Positions 58,080 to 64,000 of a stretch of DNA of 64,000 nucleotides are shown here, piece by piece. Source of the DNA: Clostridiales bacterium. GTDB taxonomy: Bacteria; Bacillota; Clostridia; Oscillospirales; Oscillospiraceae. The DNA is taken from NCBI GenBank assembly GCA_014799565.1, contig JAAVHT010000056.1, positions 1 to 64,000 of the forward strand, in the 5' to 3' direction. The notes beneath the pieces are model-generated. The model saw nothing but the letters and a program-made list of their open reading frames with translations. It was not told the origin of the DNA and ran no database searches. Numbering within the stretch: the stretch's first letter is position 1; each line of letters starts with the position of its first letter. Made by a program: the position numbers and the translations under genes.

Positions 58080-58688
58080 ATGGGAAAGAACTTGAAAGGC
58101 AAAGAATGTGGCAAGGAAATTTGCCAGAGAAAGGATGGGTTGTATTTAGCGCGATTTGTTGACAAAGCAGGGAAAAGGCATGATAAATGTTTTCCAAAGC
58201 TTCCGGAAGCCAGAAACTGGTTGGAGGAAGCGCGAGTCCTCGACAGGCGGGGCGAACAAGCTGCTGAGGTGCATGAGGAACACTATGCGTTACCTGATAT
58301 GACGGTAGATAGATGGTTTGAGTTTCGGAAGCAATCTCCTCTGCTGGATCAGACGTTGACCTACGTTGATCGACGTACTGGTCAAAACAGTAGGCTGGTA
58401 ATGAGAGATTTGGTCTTTATCAATTTTCGGACGGGGGAGCCCAGTAAGAATAGCAGCTATGACACCCATCTTTACAAAATCTGTGATGAAAACGGAATCA
58501 AGCGTTTCTGTATGCACGCTCTGAGACACACTTATGCTACCCGTGCGATTGAAAGCGGGATGCAGCCGAAGGTACTCCAGAAGCTGTTGGGCCACGCGAG
58601 CATCAAGACCACTATGGATAAATATGTCCATGTGACGGATGATTCACTGGTTGCTGGTGTGCGTCAGTTTGAGGCCAACAAGACGTAA
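58080..58688 (+). pseudogene. Tn916-type tyrosine integrase with large internal in-frame deletion
   Basis: N-terminal arm-binding GKECGKEICQRKDGLYLARFVDKAGKRHDKCFPKL and C-terminal HALRHTYATRAIESGMQPKVLQKLLGHASIKTTMDKYVHV are present; the intervening core-binding domain and first catalytic Arg region are missing. Confidence 0.75.
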
Positions 58689-58806
58689 CTGCATATAAAT
58701 CAATGACAAAATGGTGAAGAAATGGTACAGTAATGGTGCAGCGTCAAAGGGCCGAAACCCGGAAACCCTTGAAAAATCAGGACTTTTTAAGGAGATGTAG
58801 AGCAAT

Positions 58807-59904
58807 ATGAAATTAGGAATCGTGGGACTCCCCAACGTGGGCAAGTCCACCCTGTTCAACGCCATTACCAACGCCGGCGCGGAGAGCGCCAACTACCCCT
58901 TCTGCACCATCGACCCCAACGTGGGCACCGTGGCCGTGCCGGACAGCCGTCTGGACTGGCTTTCCGACTTCTACAAGCCCAAAAAGACCACCCCCGCCGT
59001 GGTGGAATTCGTGGACATCGCGGGACTGGTGAAGGGGGCCTCCAAGGGCGAGGGTTTAGGCAACAAGTTCCTGGCCAACATCCGGGAGTGCGCCGCCATT
59101 GTCCATGTGGTGCGATGCTTTGACGACGAAAACGTCATCCACGTGGAGGGTTCCACCGACCCCATCCGGGATATGGACATCATCGACCTGGAGCTCATCA
59201 TGGCGGACGTGGAAATGGCTGACCGGCGCATTGACAAGGCCCGGAAGGCCGCTAAGGCGGACAAGAAGTTCAACCATGAGGCGGAAGTGTTCGAGGGCCT
59301 GCGGGACTGGCTGAACGACGGCAAGTCCGCCCGGTCGTATCTCGCTGAGGTGGACGAGGAGGACGCTGCCATCATCGCCACCAGCGAGCTTTTGTCCCTC
59401 AAGCCGGTGATTTACGCCGCCAACCTGGACGAGGACGGCTTTGCCGACCCCACCGGCGTACCTTATTACAGCCAGGTTTCGGAGCGGGCCGCGGCCGAGG
59501 GGGCCCAGGTCATCCCGGTGTGCGCCAAGCTGGAGGCGGAGATCGCCGAGCTGCCCGCCGACGAGAAGGCCATGTTCCTGGAGGATCTGGGCATTGCGGA
59601 AAGCGGTCTGGATCGACTCATTAAGGCGAGCTACACCCTGCTGGGGCTGATCTCCTTCCTCACCTCCGGCGAGGACGAGTGCCGGGCATGGACCATCACC
59701 CGGGGAACCCGCGCCCCCCAGGCGGCGGGCAAGATCCACACTGACTTCGAGCGGGGCTTCATCCGGGCGGAGGCGGTGGCCTTTGAGGACTTGAAGGCCT
59801 GCGGCACCATGGCCGCCGCTCGGGAGAAGGGGCTCATCCGCTCCGAGGGCAAGGAGTACGTGGTGCAGGACGGGGATATCATCCTGTTCCGCTTCAATGT
59901 GTAA
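58807..59904 (+). CDS. ychF: Redox-regulated ATPase YchF
   Basis: MKLGIVGLPNVGKSTLFNAITNAGAESANYPFCTIDPNVG; C-terminal TGS domain. Confidence 0.97.
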   Translation: MKLGIVGLPNVGKSTLFNAITNAGAESANYPFCTIDPNVGTVAVPDSRLDWLSDFYKPKKTTPAVVEFVDIAGLVKGASKGEGLGNKFLANIRECAAIVHVVRCFDDENVIHVEGSTDPIRDMDIIDLELIMADVEMADRRIDKARKAAKADKKFNHEAEVFEGLRDWLNDGKSARSYLAEVDEEDAAIIATSELLSLKPVIYAANLDEDGFADPTGVPYYSQVSERAAAEGAQVIPVCAKLEAEIAELPADEKAMFLEDLGIAESGLDRLIKASYTLLGLISFLTSGEDECRAWTITRGTRAPQAAGKIHTDFERGFIRAEAVAFEDLKACGTMAAAREKGLIRSEGKEYVVQDGDIILFRFNV

Positions 59905-59922
59905 TAGAAAGCGGAGATTTCA

Positions 59923-60615
59923 TTGAACATAACGGTCATCCATGGCCAGAGCCATCAGGGCTCTACCTGCCATATCGCGCGGTCGCTGGCGGAAAAATTG
60001 GGCGGTGAGGTGACGGAGTTCTTTTTGCCAAGGGACTTTGGGGAGTTCTGCGTGGGCTGTACCGCCTGTTTTACGGAATCGGAGACAAAATGCCCGCATT
60101 TCGCAAAGCTGGCCCCCATCACGCAGGCCATAGACAGGGCTGATGTGCTGATATTGGCAAGCCCCGTCTACGTCTTTCACGCGACGGGAGCCATGAAAGC
60201 TTTCCTCGACCATTACGGCTGGCGCTGGATGGTACACAGGCCGGAGGAGAAAATGTTCTCCAAACAGGCTGTCTGCATCTCCACGGCGGCCGGCGGTGGG
60301 ATGAAAAGCGCCAACCGGGATATGGCCCACAGCACCTTCTTCTGGGGTGTCGCGAAAACCTATCAATACGGTGTCGCGGTCATGGAGACCTCCTGGGAAC
60401 GGGTAAGCGGGAAAAAGAAACAGCGCATCGAAAAGAAGCTCGACCGGTTGGCGCGTAAGCTCAAGGCAAACCAGGGACATATCAGGCCGTCCATCAAGAC
60501 CAAGGCTGTTTTTGCCGTCATGCGCCAAATGCAGAAGCGCGGCTGGAACGAGGCGGACGTGAACTATTGGCGGGATAAGGGGTGGACGGAGAAAAAGCGT
60601 CCGTGGAAATCTTGA
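59923..60615 (+). CDS. NADPH-dependent FMN reductase/flavodoxin-fold protein
   Basis: ITVIHGQSHQGSTCHIARSLAEKL; ADVLILASPVYVFHATGAMKAFLDH. Confidence 0.85.
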   Translation: MNITVIHGQSHQGSTCHIARSLAEKLGGEVTEFFLPRDFGEFCVGCTACFTESETKCPHFAKLAPITQAIDRADVLILASPVYVFHATGAMKAFLDHYGWRWMVHRPEEKMFSKQAVCISTAAGGGMKSANRDMAHSTFFWGVAKTYQYGVAVMETSWERVSGKKKQRIEKKLDRLARKLKANQGHIRPSIKTKAVFAVMRQMQKRGWNEADVNYWRDKGWTEKKRPWKS

Positions 60616-60724
60616 ACCGAACTTGATTGCTTCAAATGACCAGGCAGCCGCCCAAATGAGGGCGGCTGCCTTTATTTGCTTTCTATTTCCCATCTCTGCC
60701 CTTGACGTTTCCGCCCGTTTCGGG

Positions 60725-60961
60725 TTACGATTTCCCGTTCAAACCGCCGCCGCTCGATGTGTCTTCCTCCGACTCCCAAAACAGTTCGTCCAGGCTCTTG
60801 CCCAGCGCGCGGCAGATCGCAACGCACAGCTTGATGGTGGGGTTGTAGTCCCCCTGCTCAATGGCGTTGATGGTCTGCCGGGACGCGCCCACCGCGTCGG
60901 CCAGCTCCTGCTGGGACAGCCCCAGCGCCGCCCGGGCCGCTTTCATGCGCAGATTTTTCAT
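60725..60961 (-). CDS. Short XRE/Cro-type HTH regulator
   Basis: MKNLRMKAARAALGLSQQELADAVGASRQTINAIEQGDYNPTIKLCVAICRALGKSLDELFW. Confidence 0.93.
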   Translation of the reverse strand: MKNLRMKAARAALGLSQQELADAVGASRQTINAIEQGDYNPTIKLCVAICRALGKSLDELFWESEEDTSSGGGLNGKS

Positions 60962-61524
60962 TCGCCCTCCTGATCCGACCGCTTTTTCTTGCGGCGCATG
61001 GCGTAAAGCTGCACCACGAGAACCACGATCAGGCCCGCGCTGGACAGGAGCATTGCGCAGCCCAGGACGGTAAGGCCCTTTTCCAGGAAACTGCAGCCCC
61101 AAAATACCAGGTATGGAGCATAGAAGGAGGAGATCGACACCTGGCTGGCCGCGCCGTTTTTCTGGTTCCAGCCCACCGCCGCGTCCCGCAGGGTACATTC
61201 CGCCGTCCACACCACCACTGCCAGCATCACGCCGCCCCAGACCAGCGGGGCCACCTCGCCAGTCCAGGCCCAGCCGCCCTTCTGCCCGCCGAAGAGATCC
61301 AGCGCCGCCCAGAGGATCAGATAGCCCCCCAGGGCGAACAGGGCGTGGACGCCCGCCCGCAGGCGGATGATGGTCTGGCGCTCGTCATAGAGGGCCTTCG
61401 GGGGCAGTTCGCCCCGCTTTTTGCGCTCCTGGGCTTCGACGTACACCGCGCCGCACAACGGGCCGATCCAAAAGATGACGCAGATCGTCATCACCACAAT
61501 GAGTACAATCTTATCCGTGTCCAT
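60958..61524 (-). CDS. DER-motif multi-TM membrane protein
   Basis: LPPKALYDERQTIIRLRAGVHALFALGGYLILWAALDLF; overlaps the HTH gene. Confidence 0.75.
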   Translation of the reverse strand: MDTDKIVLIVVMTICVIFWIGPLCGAVYVEAQERKKRGELPPKALYDERQTIIRLRAGVHALFALGGYLILWAALDLFGGQKGGWAWTGEVAPLVWGGVMLAVVVWTAECTLRDAAVGWNQKNGAASQVSISSFYAPYLVFWGCSFLEKGLTVLGCAMLLSSAGLIVVLVVQLYAMRRKKKRSDQEGE

Positions 61525-61789
61525 CGGGATCCCTCCTTTCCAGCATTGTAAAATATGAGCGATGTTTTGTCAAGTATATTCGACATTATACTTGTTCAAT
61601 CAGACCGTCGGCAGAAGCGCAGAGGTCTATTTCCCGCCCCACCCTTGACGTTTCCGCCCATTTTGCGGTATACTATATTGTTGACGGCCTAAAAGCTGGA
61701 TTTGCCGCCTGTTGGGGCGGTTTTCGCCAACCGCCGTCTAAATTCGACTTTTTCCTCCCCGATTGGGAGAAGAAATAAGAGGTGCAGCT

Positions 61790-63778
61790 ATGGCAAAGTC
61801 CACTCCAAAACAGCAGTACGGCAACGACTCCATCTCTTCCCTCAAAGGGGCTGACCGGGTGCGCAAGCGCCCGGGTGTCATCTTCGGTTCCGACGGGCTG
61901 GAGGGGTGCGAGCACGCGGTTTTTGAAATTCTCTCCAACGCCATCGACGAGGCCCGGGAGGGCCACGGTGACCTCATCACCGTCACCCGGTACGAGGACA
62001 AGTCCATCGAGGTGGAGGACTTCGGCCGGGGCTGCCCAGTGGACTGGAACGAGGCGGAGGGCCGCTACAACTGGGAGCTGGTGTTTTGTGAGCTGTACGC
62101 CGGCGGCAAGTACAAGGACGGGGCCAGGGACAACTACGAGTACTCCTTGGGCCTCAACGGCCTGGGCTCCTGCGCCACCCAGTACGCCAGCGAATACTTT
62201 GACGCGGTGATCTACCGGGACGGCTTCAAGTACACCCTCCACTTTGAGAAGGGCGAGATCGTGGGCGAGATGAAGAAGGAGCCCGCCGACCGGAAAAAGA
62301 CCGGCTCCAAGTTCCACTGGAAGCCCGACCTGGAGGTATTCACGGACATCGACATTCCGGTGGACTACTATGCCGACGTGATGAAGCGCCAGGCGGTGGT
62401 CAACGCCGGGGTGACCTTCCGCTTCCGCAATCAGACGGGCGGGAAGTTTGAGACCACCGACTTCCGCTATGAAAACGGTATCGTGGACTATGTGACCGAG
62501 CTGGCGGGGGACGACCCCCTCACTGCCCCCGTGTTCTGGCAGTCGGAGCGCAGGGGCCGGGATCGGGCGGACAAGGCGGAGTACAAGGTGAAGCTGTCCG
62601 TGTCCTTCTGCTTCTCCAACCGGGTGCAGGTCATCGAGCACTACCACAACTCCTCCTGGCTGGAGCACGGCGGCTCGCCGGAAAAGGCCATGCGCTCCGC
62701 CTTTGTGTCCGCCATCGACGGCTGGCTCAAGCAGAACGGCAAGTACCAGAAAAACGAGAGCAAGGTCACCTTCAACGACATCCAGGACGCGCTGGTGCTG
62801 GTGTCCAACAACTTCTCCACCCAGACCAGCTACGAGAACCAGACCAAGAAGTCCATCACCAATAAATTCGTCCAGGAGGCCATGACCGAATTCCTCCGCT
62901 CCCAGTTCGAGGTGTACTTCATCGAGAACCCCATGGACGCCGAGCGCATCGCGGGCCAGGTGCTGGTGAACAAGCGCTCAAGGGAGACAGCGGAAAAGAC
63001 CCGCCTGGGCATCAAGAAGAAGCTGTCCGGGTCGGTGGACATCTCCAACCGGGTGCAGAAGTTCGTGGACTGCCGCACCAAGGACGTGGATCGGCGGGAG
63101 CTGTACATCGTGGAGGGCGACTCCGCCCTGGGCAGCGTAAAGCTGGGCCGGGATGCGGAGTTCCAGGGCATCATGCCCATCCGGGGCAAGATCCTCAACT
63201 GCCTGAAGGCGGATCTCCCCCGCATCTTCAAAAGCGAGATCATTACCGACCTGCTGAAGGTCATTGGCTGCGGGGTGGAGGTCCAGTCCAAGAACAATAA
63301 GGATCTGAATGCCTTCGATTTGAACAACCTGCGCTGGAACAAGATCGTCATCTGCACCGACGGCGACGAGGACGGCTTCCAGATCCGCACCCTGGTGCTG
63401 GCCATGCTGTACCGGCTCACTCCCACCCTCATCGAGAAGGGGTATGTGTATATCGCCGAGTCCCCCCTGTACGAGATCACCTGCAAGGAAAAGACCTGGT
63501 TTGCCTACTCCGACAAGGAGAAAAACGACATCGTGGCCTCCCTGGCGGGCAAAAAAGTGGACGTCCAGCGCTCCAAGGGTCTGGGCGAGAACGAGCCGGA
63601 CATGATGTGGCTGACCACCATGAGCCCGGACACCCGGCGGCTTATCAAGGTGATGCCGGAGGACGTGGAAAAGACCGCTCAGATTTTTGAGATGTTCCTG
63701 GGCAACGACCTCCAAGGCCGCAAGGATCACATCGCGGACAGCGGGTATAAGTATCTGGATATGGCAGACATCTCCTAA
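61790..63778 (+). CDS. Type IIA topoisomerase subunit B (ParE/GyrB-like)
   Basis: LKGADRVRKRPGVIFGSDGLEGCEHAVFEILSNAIDEAREG; YIVEGDSALGSVKLGRD; ICTDGDEDGFQIRTL. Confidence 0.92.
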   Translation: MAKSTPKQQYGNDSISSLKGADRVRKRPGVIFGSDGLEGCEHAVFEILSNAIDEAREGHGDLITVTRYEDKSIEVEDFGRGCPVDWNEAEGRYNWELVFCELYAGGKYKDGARDNYEYSLGLNGLGSCATQYASEYFDAVIYRDGFKYTLHFEKGEIVGEMKKEPADRKKTGSKFHWKPDLEVFTDIDIPVDYYADVMKRQAVVNAGVTFRFRNQTGGKFETTDFRYENGIVDYVTELAGDDPLTAPVFWQSERRGRDRADKAEYKVKLSVSFCFSNRVQVIEHYHNSSWLEHGGSPEKAMRSAFVSAIDGWLKQNGKYQKNESKVTFNDIQDALVLVSNNFSTQTSYENQTKKSITNKFVQEAMTEFLRSQFEVYFIENPMDAERIAGQVLVNKRSRETAEKTRLGIKKKLSGSVDISNRVQKFVDCRTKDVDRRELYIVEGDSALGSVKLGRDAEFQGIMPIRGKILNCLKADLPRIFKSEIITDLLKVIGCGVEVQSKNNKDLNAFDLNNLRWNKIVICTDGDEDGFQIRTLVLAMLYRLTPTLIEKGYVYIAESPLYEITCKEKTWFAYSDKEKNDIVASLAGKKVDVQRSKGLGENEPDMMWLTTMSPDTRRLIKVMPEDVEKTAQIFEMFLGNDLQGRKDHIADSGYKYLDMADIS

Positions 63779-63844
63779 AGTGCGATTCCCGCCGCAGACG
63801 CGGCAGACAAATAAACCACAAACACGCTAAAGGAGGAAGTCAAC

Positions 63845-64000
63845 ATGAAAAAACTGCTTGCTCTGTTGTTATCCATGGTTATGGCCGTGTCCCTTGCGGC
63901 TCCCGCCTTTGCGGATGGCCCCGACGGCCCCCCGGCGCCGGAGAATCTTGGCATCATCGGTGGCGCGGACGGCCCCACCGCCATCATCGTCGGTACCCCC
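63845..64000 (+). CDS. Secreted protein with GIIGGADGPTAII motif, truncated by the window end
   Basis: MKKLLALLLSMVMAVSLAAPAFADGPDGPPAPENLGIIGGADGPTAIIVGTP; RBS AAAGGAGG. Confidence 0.75.
   Translation, partial: MKKLLALLLSMVMAVSLAAPAFADGPDGPPAPENLGIIGGADGPTAIIVGTP

Overview
The window looks like an ordinary chromosomal segment of a high-GC gut Clostridia/Oscillospiraceae-type bacterium. The taxon is inferred from gene content: SpoVAD/SpoVAE, class III NrdD/NrdG, XRE/DER-motif membrane modules and an SLH protein. No rRNA, CRISPR array or intact prophage was seen. From left to right it carries: a tripartite tricarboxylate transporter, sulfatase and GntR operon; a clostripain-like C11 protease with a C39-like partner; a LacI regulator; tRNA-Ser(GGA); an AGCS symporter; an ECF folT gene behind a clear THF riboswitch; a two-component system; a glycosyltransferase; dut, nrdG and nrdD; a cysteine-rich orphan protein; dinB with an SOS box; upp; a LytTR/DUF3021 module; glycolipid/flippase genes; a compact type I toxin-antitoxin-like locus; an SLH protein; spoVAD-spoVAE; two sigma/anti-sigma pairs; an XRE-controlled membrane-protein operon; a near-consensus parS site; fakA and asp23; a tandem array of six hairpins; htpG under a perfect CIRCE element; murA, walJ and rlmH; a paired ABC exporter islet; an Xis plus internally deleted integrase remnant; ychF; parE; and a truncated secreted protein with an OadB-like GGADGPTAI motif. 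The strongest candidates for something undescribed are the small-ORF/antisense locus at 30.49-30.86 kb, the hairpin array at 47.16-47.36 kb and the Cys-rich orphan at 21.06-22.07 kb. All assignments were made by eye from the sequence, and no database search was run.
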